This document shows, in pieces, positions 23,156-30,983 of a stretch of 37,310 nucleotides of DNA. The stretch is from positions 1 through 37,310 of the forward strand of contig JACMMP010000233.1 in assembly GCA_014378995.1 (NCBI GenBank), in the 5' to 3' direction. The DNA is from Hyphomonadaceae bacterium (lineage in GTDB: Bacteria; Pseudomonadota; Alphaproteobacteria; Caulobacterales; Aquidulcibacteraceae). The notes beneath the pieces are model-generated. The model worked only from the letters and a program-made list of their open reading frames with translations. It had not been told where the DNA came from and did no database searches. Position 1 is the stretch's first letter; every line of letters begins with the position of its first letter. The translations under genes were made by a program, and so were the position numbers.

Positions 23156-24652
23156 ATGAACGCCAATACTTTCGCCGCCACGAAACAGGCCTGGACCGAC
23201 GTCGAGGCGCACGCCGCGCGGCTAACGAACGCGCGTTTGTTGGATTTGTTCTCCGACCCGAACCGCGTCCGGTCCCTCACCTATGAGGCGCCGCACCTCA
23301 CCGCTGACTTCTCCAAGCAGCGCATCGATAGCGCCGCGCTTGCGGCGTTCGAGAAGCTGGCCGAGGCAGCGGATTTCGATGGCTGGCGTGCAAAGATGTT
23401 CGCCGGCGAGGTCGTCAACACTAGCGAAGGGCGCGCGGCCATGCATTGGCGGCTGCGCGATCCAAACGCGCCGGCCGAAGTCAAAGACGCGCTGGCGGAG
23501 ATGGCCGCGTTCAGCGCGCGGATACGACCGCAGATCGACGCGATCGTCCATCTCGGCATTGGCGGCTCTGACCTTGGCCCGCGTCTGGTCATGGATGCGC
23601 TAAAGCCGCTGAAGTATTCCGGGCTCGACGTGCGGTTTGCGGCGAACGTGGACGGGGCCGATGTTGCGGACGCGATCGAGGGGCTGGACCCAAAGCGGAC
23701 AGTACTGATCGCGGTCTCAAAGACATTCACGACGCAAGAAACACTCGCCAACGCCGACTTCGTGCGCGCCTGGGGGCCGGCTCACCTCGCCGCCGCCACG
23801 GCGGCGCCGGATAAAGCAATTGCTTGGGGCGTCCCGTCGGACAACGTGTTCCAGTTCTGGGACTGGGTCGGCGGGCGCTATTCGCTGTGGTCGAGCGTTA
23901 GTCTCGTCTGCGCGGTCGCGCTGAAGGAGCGCGCGTTCGAACGGCTGCTGAACGGCGCGGCCGCTATGGATGCACATTTCCAGAACGCTTCGTTCCTAGA
24001 GAATTTGCCCGCCATCTCAGCCGCGGTGCAGATGTGGAATCGCGAAGCGCTTTCGCATGGCTCATACGCTGCGATTCCCTATGCGGAGCGGCTACGTTTG
24101 CTGCCCGCCTGGCTGCAACAGCTCGAAATGGAATCGAACGGCAAGCGCGTTACCCGCGACGGCGCGCTGCTCGAGCGATCCGCGTGCGCTGTCACCTGGG
24201 GCGCGGCCGGCACCAACGCACAACATTCGTTTTTCCAGCTCTTGCACCAAGGCGTGGACGAAATCCCTGTCGAGTTCATCGTCAACGCCGGTCCACAGGA
24301 AGGCCCTCCATCCCATCGCGCCAAGGTTTACGCGAACGCGCTGGCGCAGGCGCGCGCGCTGATGGTGGGCAAGACCCAGGAAAACGCGCTGCACCGCACC
24401 TTCCCCGGAAACCGCGCTTCGACGATGATGGCGATCGATGCGCTCACACCGGAAGCATTGGGCGCCCTGCTCGCTTTTTATGAGCACCGCACGTTCGCGC
24501 AGGCTGTGCTGGCGGGCGTAAACCCGTTCGATCAATGGGGCGTCGAACTCGGCAAGGAGATGGCGAATGCGCTGCTGCCGGCGCTCGAAGGCGGCGCGGC
24601 GCCCGCGGATGTGGACGCCAGCACCGCGCAATGGATCGAGCGGCTCAAATAA
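23156..24652 (+). CDS. pgi: Glucose-6-phosphate isomerase
   Basis: Interconverts glucose 6-phosphate and fructose 6-phosphate. The 498-residue protein has the family blocks 'GIGGSDLGPRL', 'SKTFTTQETL', 'WDWVGGRYSLWSSVSL', 'NAGPQEGPPSH' and the C-terminal 'NPFDQWGVELGKEM'. It is shorter than the E. coli enzyme but in range for alphaproteobacteria. It links glycolysis with both the hexose 1-phosphate (Pgm/Ugd) and the hexosamine (GlmS) branches encoded nearby. A shared terminator separates it from the curli operon. Confidence 0.96.
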   Translation: MNANTFAATKQAWTDVEAHAARLTNARLLDLFSDPNRVRSLTYEAPHLTADFSKQRIDSAALAAFEKLAEAADFDGWRAKMFAGEVVNTSEGRAAMHWRLRDPNAPAEVKDALAEMAAFSARIRPQIDAIVHLGIGGSDLGPRLVMDALKPLKYSGLDVRFAANVDGADVADAIEGLDPKRTVLIAVSKTFTTQETLANADFVRAWGPAHLAAATAAPDKAIAWGVPSDNVFQFWDWVGGRYSLWSSVSLVCAVALKERAFERLLNGAAAMDAHFQNASFLENLPAISAAVQMWNREALSHGSYAAIPYAERLRLLPAWLQQLEMESNGKRVTRDGALLERSACAVTWGAAGTNAQHSFFQLLHQGVDEIPVEFIVNAGPQEGPPSHRAKVYANALAQARALMVGKTQENALHRTFPGNRASTMMAIDALTPEALGALLAFYEHRTFAQAVLAGVNPFDQWGVELGKEMANALLPALEGGAAPADVDASTAQWIERLK

Positions 24653-24666
24653 TTACTGCGTGCGCA

Positions 24667-24709
24667 AGCCCTCCTCGGGCGAGCTATGCAGCATGCCCGA
24701 GGAGGGGCT
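24667..24709. terminator. Bidirectional terminator between pgi and the curli operon
   Basis: AGCCCTCCTCGGGC (24667-24680) and its complement with one extra G (24695-24709) form a stem of about 13 bp with a 14-base loop. It lies midway between the convergent stops of pgi and the curlin gene. No strong T-tract follows on either strand, but the stem is very stable. Confidence 0.65.
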
Positions 24710-24722
24710 GCTTCGATCCGGA

Positions 24723-25169
24723 TCAGCCGCCGCGTGCGCAGTTACGGACGAGGATGCTGCGCGACGGCGCGTAGATTTCGCCGCGATTGGTCTGAATGTA
24801 CACCGCGCTTTCGTTTCCGGTTTGCGCGACATTCGCCGTAAGATTGTTTCCGCGCTGCAACATACAGAGCGCGTTATTTCCGCCTGTTTGCGACACCGTC
24901 GCCGTGTTGGCGGCGCCGCGCTGAGCCAGGCGCCCGCCATTGGCGACGCCGCTCTGGTGCATGATTCCGGTATTGCCGTTGCCGCGCTGATCGACGGCGG
25001 CGGCGTTGGCGACGCCGTTTTGAGCGATCGCGGCGCCGTTATTGGCGCCGCTCTGCTCGACGCTCGCACGGTTCGCGCGCCCAAACATGCTTTGCGCGGA
25101 CGCCGGTTCGGCGTGCAGGCTCATAGCCAAGGTAAGCGCCGCAGCGGCGGAAAGGATGACCTTCTTCAT
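24723..25169 (-). CDS. csgB: Curlin-repeat amyloid protein, minor/nucleator-like
   Basis: A 148-residue exported protein (signal peptide to about 'EPASAQ', residue 26). The body is 8 tandem 11-residue curlin units of the pattern Q-x-G-x-x-N-x5 ('QSGANNGAAIA', 'QNGVANAAAVD', 'QRGNGNTGIMH', ...), which stack as a beta-solenoid in amyloid fibres. A non-repeat tail of about 30 residues ('GEIYAPSRSILVRNCARGG') sets it apart from the other curlin gene and suggests the CsgB-like anchor role, which is inference. It contains two Cys, one in repeat 6 ('ALCML') and one in the tail. Its ATG overlaps the csgH stop. Confidence 0.7.
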   Translation of the reverse strand: MKKVILSAAAALTLAMSLHAEPASAQSMFGRANRASVEQSGANNGAAIAQNGVANAAAVDQRGNGNTGIMHQSGVANGGRLAQRGAANTATVSQTGGNNALCMLQRGNNLTANVAQTGNESAVYIQTNRGEIYAPSRSILVRNCARGG

Positions 25170-25573
25170 GACCGCACCTCTTGTGTGCAAACTTCACCAT
25201 CGGCGTCGCTGAGCGTCAGCCGCGCGCGATAACGCGCACCGCGCTCTAGGCTAAGTTCAACTTCACCGAGCGTTTGCGCGCTGACTTCGCCGCCTTGGAC
25301 GATGTCAGACGAACCTGCCGCGCCGTATTTGGTGACGACGAAATCATATTCGAGCGTGCCCGGGCCGCTCGCGAGATCGAACGCCTGTGCTTCGAGACGG
25401 ACGCCGCCATTGATGCGGGTGACATCAATCTCGCACGAAAGCCCATGCGCCGCCGGCGCGTATGCCGCGATCTCGGGCGCATCGTTGGAAGCTGGCGCGG
25501 CGGGCGGTTCGCTCGCCGCCGCACAAGCGGCTGCGCTCATAAATAGCGCGGCTAGGATAGCAAAGCGTGACAT
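25166..25573 (-). CDS. csgH: Curli-assembly inhibitor/chaperone CsgH
   Basis: A 135-residue exported beta-sandwich protein. 'LEYDFVVTKYGAAGSSDIVQGGEV' features, the SG/G-linked strand pattern and the Cys pair ('LSCEIDV' and 'EVCTQEV') match CsgH, the alphaproteobacterial counterpart of CsgC, which binds curlin in the periplasm and blocks early fibre formation. The N-terminus has a signal peptide, with a Cys at 17 that might make it a lipoprotein ('SAAAC' is a weak lipobox). A perfect GGAGGAG ribosome site (25578-25585) precedes the ATG. It lies between the two curlin genes in one operon. Confidence 0.75.
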   Translation of the reverse strand: MSRFAILAALFMSAAACAAASEPPAAPASNDAPEIAAYAPAAHGLSCEIDVTRINGGVRLEAQAFDLASGPGTLEYDFVVTKYGAAGSSDIVQGGEVSAQTLGEVELSLERGARYRARLTLSDADGEVCTQEVRS

Positions 25574-25591
25574 TGTTTCTCCTCCAGGAGA

Positions 25592-25622
25592 GCGGAAGGA
25601 CGCGAGCGCCGCGCCCTTCCGC
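25592..25622 (-). terminator. Intercistronic hairpin between csgA and csgH
   Basis: GCGGAAGG (25592-25599) and CCTTCCGC (25615-25622) form a perfect 8-bp stem with a GC-rich loop just past the csgA stop. There is no T-tract. It is placed like the structures that stabilise or partly attenuate a message so that the first gene (major curlin) is made in excess. Confidence 0.55.
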
Positions 25623-25633
25623 GCATTGGCCGG

Positions 25634-26137
25634 TTACGGGCCGCCTTGGATTACGACCGAGATGTTGTTGCTGCCGCGCTGGACAACGCTCGCATCCTGG
25701 TTGTTGCCGACTTGGATCACGCCGGTGGTGTTGTTGCGGCCGGCCTGATCGGTGGTGGCGATAGAACCGTTGCCGATCTGGGCGACGCCCGAGATGTTGC
25801 CGTTGCCACGTTGGTAAATCGCGGCATCCAGGTTGCGGCCTTCCTGGCCGGTGACGGCGAGGTTGTTGTTGCCGTTTTGCTCGGTGGTGGCTTCGTTGCG
25901 GGTGCCGCCTTGGTTCATGCGCAGGAAGTTGTCCCGCCCTTTTTGAACTGCACGCGAATAATGGCTGCGGCCACGCTGTTCGACGCGGACGTCGTTGCGC
26001 GTGCCTTGCTGAGCGGCGGCGACGCCGTTATCGCGGCCGAATTGGCTGATCACGGTGCGGTTCTGCGCCGCAGCGCTGGTGATGCCGACCGAAGTGAAAA
26101 GAGCGACCGCGCTAACGGCCATGAGAAAACGCTTCAT
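25634..26137 (-). CDS. csgA: Curlin-repeat amyloid protein, major subunit-like
   Basis: A 167-residue protein with a clear signal peptide (to 'SAAAQ', residue 25) followed to the very end by about 12 and a half 11-residue units of the type Q-x-G-x-x-N-x5 ('QQGTRNDVRVE', 'QNGNNNLAVTG', 'QRGNGNISGVA', ...). The spacing is strict, the mark of a curli amyloid beta-solenoid, and there is no Cys. It would be secreted through a CsgG pore and polymerise on the cell surface. It is first in the operon csgA-csgH-csgB; CsgG, E, F and D are not in the window. Confidence 0.8.
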   Translation of the reverse strand: MKRFLMAVSAVALFTSVGITSAAAQNRTVISQFGRDNGVAAAQQGTRNDVRVEQRGRSHYSRAVQKGRDNFLRMNQGGTRNEATTEQNGNNNLAVTGQEGRNLDAAIYQRGNGNISGVAQIGNGSIATTDQAGRNNTTGVIQVGNNQDASVVQRGSNNISVVIQGGP

Positions 26138-26294
26138 TGTGTGCTCCGCTAAGTCTGCGGGAGCGGCCCTCGACGCCCCGATGACGTGAAGCTAGCGCGG
26201 CCAAGCTGAGCGGTACTTGAATCAGAAGATCAGAATTTATTGTGGGCGAACTGGCTGTTGGGTGTGGATAGAGCCCAGCCCCGCCGCCCCCACG

Positions 26295-26846
26295 CTACTG
26301 AGAGTAATCGCGCTCGTCGCCCCACATGTCGCTCGGGCATGACGGGCCCCATACGCCAAGCTGCGCCGCGCGCGCGGCGGCTTCCTCGTCGGCATAGGCG
26401 CCATTGCTGTGGAGCGGCCAATCACGCGCCCAACCTTGCGAGACCATGTATTCGTTCAAATCGGTCTCGCCGACGCGGCACTGCGCCATATCTCGCCCCT
26501 TGGTGTCGGGCTGATCGCTGATCCTGCAGCGCACTTCGCCCGAAGCCGTGACTTCGCGCAGGGCGTTGCCGGCGGCGCGATAGATGTTGACGTCGCCGCA
26601 CATGCTGCCTTGCACGGGCGAGTCGATGCCATCGAAGCGGATATGTCTCGGCCCGACGCGAATGGTGTCGCCGTCAGCTACGATGGCGACACCGACAATC
26701 TCCGTAGTGGTGGCGGCCTCGGCATCGAACGAAGCCTCGACCTGCGGCTCGGGGGCGTCCGGCGCCCTGATCGCCACAAACAGGGCGGCCATGACGGCGA
26801 CGGCCGCGGCTACGAGAAGCCAACCATGACGATTGAGACCGGTCAT
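26295..26846 (-). CDS. Membrane-anchored staphylococcal-nuclease-fold (thermonuclease family) protein
   Basis: A 183-residue protein with an N-terminal transmembrane segment ('LLVAAAVAVMAALFVAI', about 10-26) and an SNase-like OB-fold domain from about 50: 'VADGDTIRV', 'IRFDGIDSPVQG', 'LNEYMVSQGWARDW' and 'AAARAAQLGVW'. The metal and phosphate residues D58, D60 and R70 are kept, but the catalytic Glu expected after 'GID(A/S)P' is Val78. Two or more Cys pairs suggest an exported domain. It may be a weak nuclease or a nucleic-acid or sugar binding domain. ATG 26846 has GGAGGA 6 bases upstream. The 157-bp gap to csgA holds the curli promoter region, with no convincing hexamers seen. Confidence 0.75.
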   Translation of the reverse strand: MTGLNRHGWLLVAAAVAVMAALFVAIRAPDAPEPQVEASFDAEAATTTEIVGVAIVADGDTIRVGPRHIRFDGIDSPVQGSMCGDVNIYRAAGNALREVTASGEVRCRISDQPDTKGRDMAQCRVGETDLNEYMVSQGWARDWPLHSNGAYADEEAAARAAQLGVWGPSCPSDMWGDERDYSQ

Positions 26847-26980
26847 CACGCTTCCTCCCCCGGCCACTCTCGCATGACGCGCACGGGTGGGGAAGTTCTA
26901 GCGCACCAACGCCGTCGCGTGATGCGCTGGCAAAACGCCCCCGCCCGCTTATATTGGCTCATTCCGCATGAGGTTAGGCC

Positions 26981-27481
26981 GTGACGATCATTCCCGCGCG
27001 CATGACGGCGCAGCTTGAGGGCGACTTCGTCGTTTTCCTCATCGGCATGCGGATCAACACGTGGTGGAAGATTTGGAAATGGGCGCCGGTGGCGGCGGCG
27101 ATGCCGCGCATGCTGATTGAGCTGGCGAAGCGACCCGAACTCGGCCTGCTGCACGCGCGCCCGTTCTTCGGATTTCCGAACATCTTCGTGCTGCAGTATT
27201 GGCGCAGCTTCGAACACTTGCACGCGTACGCGACCGACAATGCGCTGGAGCATTTGCCGGCGTGGCGCGCATTCAATCGCAACATCGCGTCCAACGGCGA
27301 TGTCGGCATCTGGCACGAAACCTTCCTAGTGAAAGACGGCGCGCACGAGAGCGTTTACAACAACATGCCGCTCTGGGGCTTGGCGGCGGCGGGGGCACAA
27401 GTGCCGGCGGCAGGAAACCGGAAGAGCGCGAAGGGGCGGCTGCGGCAGACGGATGGGGCAGATCAGCCGGTTGATGTGTAG
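26981..27481 (+). CDS. DUF4188 domain protein
   Basis: A 166-residue protein that matches the DUF4188 family: 'VVFLIGMRINTWWKIWKWAPV', 'ELGLLHARPFFGF', 'LQYWRSFEHLHAYA', 'WRAFNRNI' and 'GDVGIWHETFLV' followed by 'VYNNMPLWGLA'. The fold is probably a ferredoxin-like dimeric alpha/beta barrel as in haem-degrading or antibiotic-biosynthesis monooxygenases, which is inference. The start is a GTG at 26981; an internal ATG at 27002 is possible. The last 25 residues are low-complexity and unconserved. It is divergent from the nuclease gene (134-bp gap). Confidence 0.75.
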   Translation: MTIIPARMTAQLEGDFVVFLIGMRINTWWKIWKWAPVAAAMPRMLIELAKRPELGLLHARPFFGFPNIFVLQYWRSFEHLHAYATDNALEHLPAWRAFNRNIASNGDVGIWHETFLVKDGAHESVYNNMPLWGLAAAGAQVPAAGNRKSAKGRLRQTDGADQPVDV

Positions 27482-27558
27482 ATGCGGGCGGAGCAAAGCG
27501 TCGCGTTCAGTGCCTGCTGACAATTCACCATTGACAATCTCGCGATCCCCCTGGAACG

Positions 27559-28920
27559 CTAAGCGGCCTTCGCCGCCGCCATCACGGCGCTTTTCACTTC
27601 GGCCACCGCGGCGCGCACCAGAGCTTCATCGTCGCCCTCAGCCATGATGCGCACCAGCGGCTCGGTGCCGCTCTTGCGCACGAGCAAGCGGCCCTTGCCG
27701 ACGAGCGCCGCTTCAGCAGCCTTGATTGCGTCCTTCACGCTGGCCGCATCCATTGGATCCTTGGCGCCGCGCTCATAGCGCACGTTCTCCAGCACTTGCG
27801 GCGCGGGCTCGAACAGCCGGCACACCTCGCTGGCTGGTTTGCCGCTTTGGACGATCACAGCGAGCACTTGCAGCGCCGCCAACAGGCCATCGCCGGTGGT
27901 GGAGAAGTCGCTGAGGATGATGTGACCGCTCTGCTCGCCGCCGACATTGTAGCCCTTGGCCCGCATCGCTTCGACCACGTAGCGGTCGCCCACCTTGGTG
28001 CGCTCGAGCTTCAGCTTCAGCCCATCGAGGAAGCGCTCCAGCCCGAGATTGCTCATCACGGTAGCGACAATGCCACCCTTGGTCAGCGTGCCGGCTTGCT
28101 TCCAGCTCTGGGCGATCAACGCCATTAATTGGTCGCCGTCGATCGATTGGCCCTTCTCGTCGACGATGGCGACACGGTCGGCGTCGCCATCGAGGGCAAT
28201 GCCAATGTCGGCGCGATATTTGAGCACCGCGTCCTTGAGCGCGCGCGTATCGGTGGAGCCAACTTCTTCGTTAATGTTGAAGCCGTCAGGATCGACGCCG
28301 ATCTTGATCACCTCGGCGCCCAGTTCGTAGAGCGCCACCGGCGCCACTTTGTAGGCGGCGCCGTTCGCCGCATCGATGACGACCCGGAGCCCCTTCAGCG
28401 AAAGCCCTTTCGGAAACGTCGCCTTGACGATCTCGACATAGCGCGCCTGCGCATCGTCGATGCGCTTAGCGCGGCCGAGCTTCGCGGGATCGGACAAATG
28501 CTCGTCGAGCTTTTTGTCCATCAGCTGCTCGATCTCGATCTCGGCGTCGTCGGAGAGCTTGTAGCCGTCCGGGCCGAAGAGCTTGATGCCGTTGTCGGCA
28601 AATTTGTTGTGGCTAGCCGAGAGCATGACGCCAAGATCGGCGCGCAGGCTGCGCGTGAGCATCGCCACGGCAGGCGTCGGCAGCGGGCCGAACAGCACCA
28701 CGTCCATGCCGGCGGCGGTGAAGCCGGCGGTCAGCGCGGGTTCGAGCATGTAGCCGGAGAGGCGCGTGTCCTTGCCGATGACCACCAGATGGCGGCGGTC
28801 GTCAGCGCTCATGAAGCGCTTGCCGGCGGCGAGGCCGACGCGCAGCGCCACCTCGGGGGTCATGGGGTAGCGGTTCGCCGTGCCCCGAATCCCGTCCGTC
28901 CCAAAATAAGCTCGCGTCAT
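27559..28920 (-). CDS. glmM: Phosphoglucosamine mutase
   Basis: Converts glucosamine 6-phosphate to glucosamine 1-phosphate on the way to UDP-GlcNAc for peptidoglycan and lipid A. The 453-residue protein starts '[12 protein letters not shown]', the GlmM hallmark, with phospho-Ser103 in '[11 protein letters not shown]', metal-binding 'DGDADR' (244-249), 'GGEQSGHII' and '[12 protein letters not shown]'. ATG 28920 is chosen for this start although its ribosome site is weak. It is divergent from glmS, which makes its substrate; the gap holds a repeat element. Confidence 0.96.
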   Translation of the reverse strand: MTRAYFGTDGIRGTANRYPMTPEVALRVGLAAGKRFMSADDRRHLVVIGKDTRLSGYMLEPALTAGFTAAGMDVVLFGPLPTPAVAMLTRSLRADLGVMLSASHNKFADNGIKLFGPDGYKLSDDAEIEIEQLMDKKLDEHLSDPAKLGRAKRIDDAQARYVEIVKATFPKGLSLKGLRVVIDAANGAAYKVAPVALYELGAEVIKIGVDPDGFNINEEVGSTDTRALKDAVLKYRADIGIALDGDADRVAIVDEKGQSIDGDQLMALIAQSWKQAGTLTKGGIVATVMSNLGLERFLDGLKLKLERTKVGDRYVVEAMRAKGYNVGGEQSGHIILSDFSTTGDGLLAALQVLAVIVQSGKPASEVCRLFEPAPQVLENVRYERGAKDPMDAASVKDAIKAAEAALVGKGRLLVRKSGTEPLVRIMAEGDDEALVRAAVAEVKSAVMAAAKAA

Positions 28921-29030
28921 ACTCGCACCGTGCTGAAAACCGTCGCATGTTGAAAGACTAATTGAGGTGCAAATCAATGGCCTGGCGTGCATGAGGGCGC
29001 TGGGACATTCCAAGCCGCACAAGCTCCGCC

Positions 29031-29138
29031 GCTTCCCGGACGCACGTGAGTGCGATCCGGGACCCAGGGGGTCGTAAGGCTTTGGGTTTGCCCCTAGGTC
29101 CCGGCTCTCCGGCGCTCACGCGCCTTCGGCCGGGAAGC
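29031..29138. repeat. Roughly 108-bp inverted-repeat element between glmM and glmS
   Basis: GCTTCCCGG (29031-29039) and CCGGGAAGC (29130-29138) are perfect 9-bp terminal inverted repeats. Inside, GACCCAGGGGG and CCCCTAGGTCCCGG face each other, as in the element at 31930-32036, which has nearly the same length. This suggests a family of small non-autonomous elements. The rest of 28921-29159 shows no gene. Confidence 0.6.
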
Positions 29139-29159
29139 GTTGCTCGGCGGGATTAAAGC

Positions 29160-30983
29160 ATGTGTGGAATTATCGGCATTCTCGGCAACGCGCCGGCCGC
29201 GCCACGGCTGGTGGAAGCGCTGAAGCGGCTTGAGTACCGGGGCTATGACAGCGCCGGCGTCGCCACGTTGGAAAACGGCGCCATTAAGCGCCGCCGCGCC
29301 GCCGGCAAACTTGCAAACCTGGAGCGCGTCCTTGCAGAGGAGCCGCTCGCAGGCGTCACCGGCATCGGCCACACGCGCTGGGCCACCCACGGCGCGCCGA
29401 CCACCGGCAACGCGCACCCGCACGCCACCGACAAGGTAGCCATCGTCCACAACGGCATCATCGAAAACTTCCGCGCGCTGCGGGAGGAGCTCAAAAACGC
29501 CGGCCGCAAGTTTTCGAGCGAGACGGACAGCGAAGTGATCGCGCATTTGATCACGCACTATCTGGATAAGGGCCAATCGCCCGAGCAGGCCGCCATCGCC
29601 GCGGTGCGTAGGCTCGAGGGCGCCTTCGGGATCGCCGTGCTGTTCGCCGGCGAAGAAGTTGTGCTGATCGGCGCGCGCAAGGGCAGCCCGCTCGCTGTCG
29701 GCCTCGGCGACGGCGAGATGTTTCTGGGCTCCGACGCCATCGCCGTCTCCCCCTTCACGACGCGGGTGATGTTCCTGGACGAAGGCGACATCGCCGTGCT
29801 CTCACGCACCAGCGTGAAAGTGTTGGACGCGGACGGAAAGCAAGTCGAACGCAAAGTCCATATCTTCGCTGGCGGCGTAGCGGCGGTGGAGAAGGGCAAC
29901 CATCGCCACTTCATGCAGAAGGAAATCTACGAACAGCCCGAAACGGTCGGCCGCACGATCACGCGCTACGTCAACGCCTTCGAAGAACGCATCGAGATGC
30001 CGGATTTCGGCGGTGTCGACTTGAATGCCGAGAGCGCCGTGATCATAGGCTGCGGCACCGCGCACTATGCCGGGCGCGTTGCGGAATATTGGCTGGAGCA
30101 GATCGCGGGCATTTCAGTCGAGACCGACATCGCGTCCGAGTTTCGCTATCGCAAGCCGGCGTTCGGCAAGTCCGCCTTCTCGGTGTTCGTGTCGCAATCC
30201 GGCGAAACCGCCGACACTTTGGCGGCGCTGCGCTATTGCAAGGACAACGGGCTGAAAACGCTGGCCGTCGTCAACGTGCCGGAATCAACGATCTGGCGCG
30301 AGGCTGATGCGCGGTTACCGACGCTCGCCGGCCCGGAGATCGGCGTCGCTTCGACCAAAGCGTTCACGGCGCAGCTTTCGGCGCTGGCCGCGCTCGCCAT
30401 CGCCGTCGGCCGGGCGCGCGGGACGCTGTCGAGCGACGACGAACGCCGCCTCGTCCGCACGTTGATGGAAGCGCCGCGCCTAATCGCGGAGGCGCTCGGC
30501 GCCGAGCCGGAGATCGAAAAAATCGCCCAGGAGCTCAGCCACGCGCGCGACGTGCTCTATCTGGGCCGCGGCGTGCACTACCCGATCGCGCTCGAAGGCG
30601 CGCTGAAACTGAAGGAAATCTCTTATATCCACGCCGAAGGCTACGCCGCCGGCGAGCTAAAGCACGGCCCGATTGCGCTGATCGATGAGGCGACGCCCGT
30701 CGTCGTCGTCGCACCGCACGATGCGTTGTTCGAAAAGACGCTCTCCAACATGCAGGAAGTGAACGCCCGCGGCGGCAAGCTGATCGTCATCACGGACGCG
30801 GCCGGCGCGGCGGCGGTGAGCGAGATTGCCCAACACATCATCCTGGCGCCGGCGTGCGATCCGTTCGTGGCGCCGCTGGTGTACTCGATCCCGATCCAGC
30901 TCCTCGCCTACTTCACCGCCGTCCACAAAGGCACTGACGTCGATCAGCCCCGCAACCTCGCCAAATCGGTGACGGTGGAATGA
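29160..30983 (+). CDS. glmS: Glutamine-fructose-6-phosphate aminotransferase (isomerizing)
   Basis: Makes glucosamine 6-phosphate from fructose 6-phosphate and glutamine. The 607-residue protein has a class II glutaminase domain (Cys2 in 'MCGIIGILG', 'GHTRWATHG', 'HNGIIENF') and two SIS sugar-isomerase domains ('SQSGETADT', 'STKAFTAQL', 'ALEGALKLKEISYIHAEGYA'), ending in the characteristic 'DVDQPRNLAKSVTVE'. No glmS ribozyme is expected or seen, as that is a Firmicutes feature. The stop overlaps the following dehydrogenase start by ATGA, coupling UDP-GlcNAc supply to that gene. Confidence 0.97.
   Translation: MCGIIGILGNAPAAPRLVEALKRLEYRGYDSAGVATLENGAIKRRRAAGKLANLERVLAEEPLAGVTGIGHTRWATHGAPTTGNAHPHATDKVAIVHNGIIENFRALREELKNAGRKFSSETDSEVIAHLITHYLDKGQSPEQAAIAAVRRLEGAFGIAVLFAGEEVVLIGARKGSPLAVGLGDGEMFLGSDAIAVSPFTTRVMFLDEGDIAVLSRTSVKVLDADGKQVERKVHIFAGGVAAVEKGNHRHFMQKEIYEQPETVGRTITRYVNAFEERIEMPDFGGVDLNAESAVIIGCGTAHYAGRVAEYWLEQIAGISVETDIASEFRYRKPAFGKSAFSVFVSQSGETADTLAALRYCKDNGLKTLAVVNVPESTIWREADARLPTLAGPEIGVASTKAFTAQLSALAALAIAVGRARGTLSSDDERRLVRTLMEAPRLIAEALGAEPEIEKIAQELSHARDVLYLGRGVHYPIALEGALKLKEISYIHAEGYAAGELKHGPIALIDEATPVVVVAPHDALFEKTLSNMQEVNARGGKLIVITDAAGAAAVSEIAQHIILAPACDPFVAPLVYSIPIQLLAYFTAVHKGTDVDQPRNLAKSVTVE

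Noticed and set aside
24750-26100. Short-period repeats as a minisatellite or CRISPR
   Set aside because: The 33-base period follows the 11-residue curlin units in frame; the units differ in sequence.
25646-26152. Long open frame on the plus strand opposite the csgA gene
   Set aside because: It is the antisense of the periodic Q-x-G-x-x-N codons; the minus strand has a signal peptide and perfect curlin repeats, the plus strand has nothing recognisable.
28921-29159. glmS ribozyme or riboswitch ahead of glmS
   Set aside because: The glmS ribozyme belongs to Firmicutes and I see no matching core; the gap is largely filled by an inverted-repeat element.
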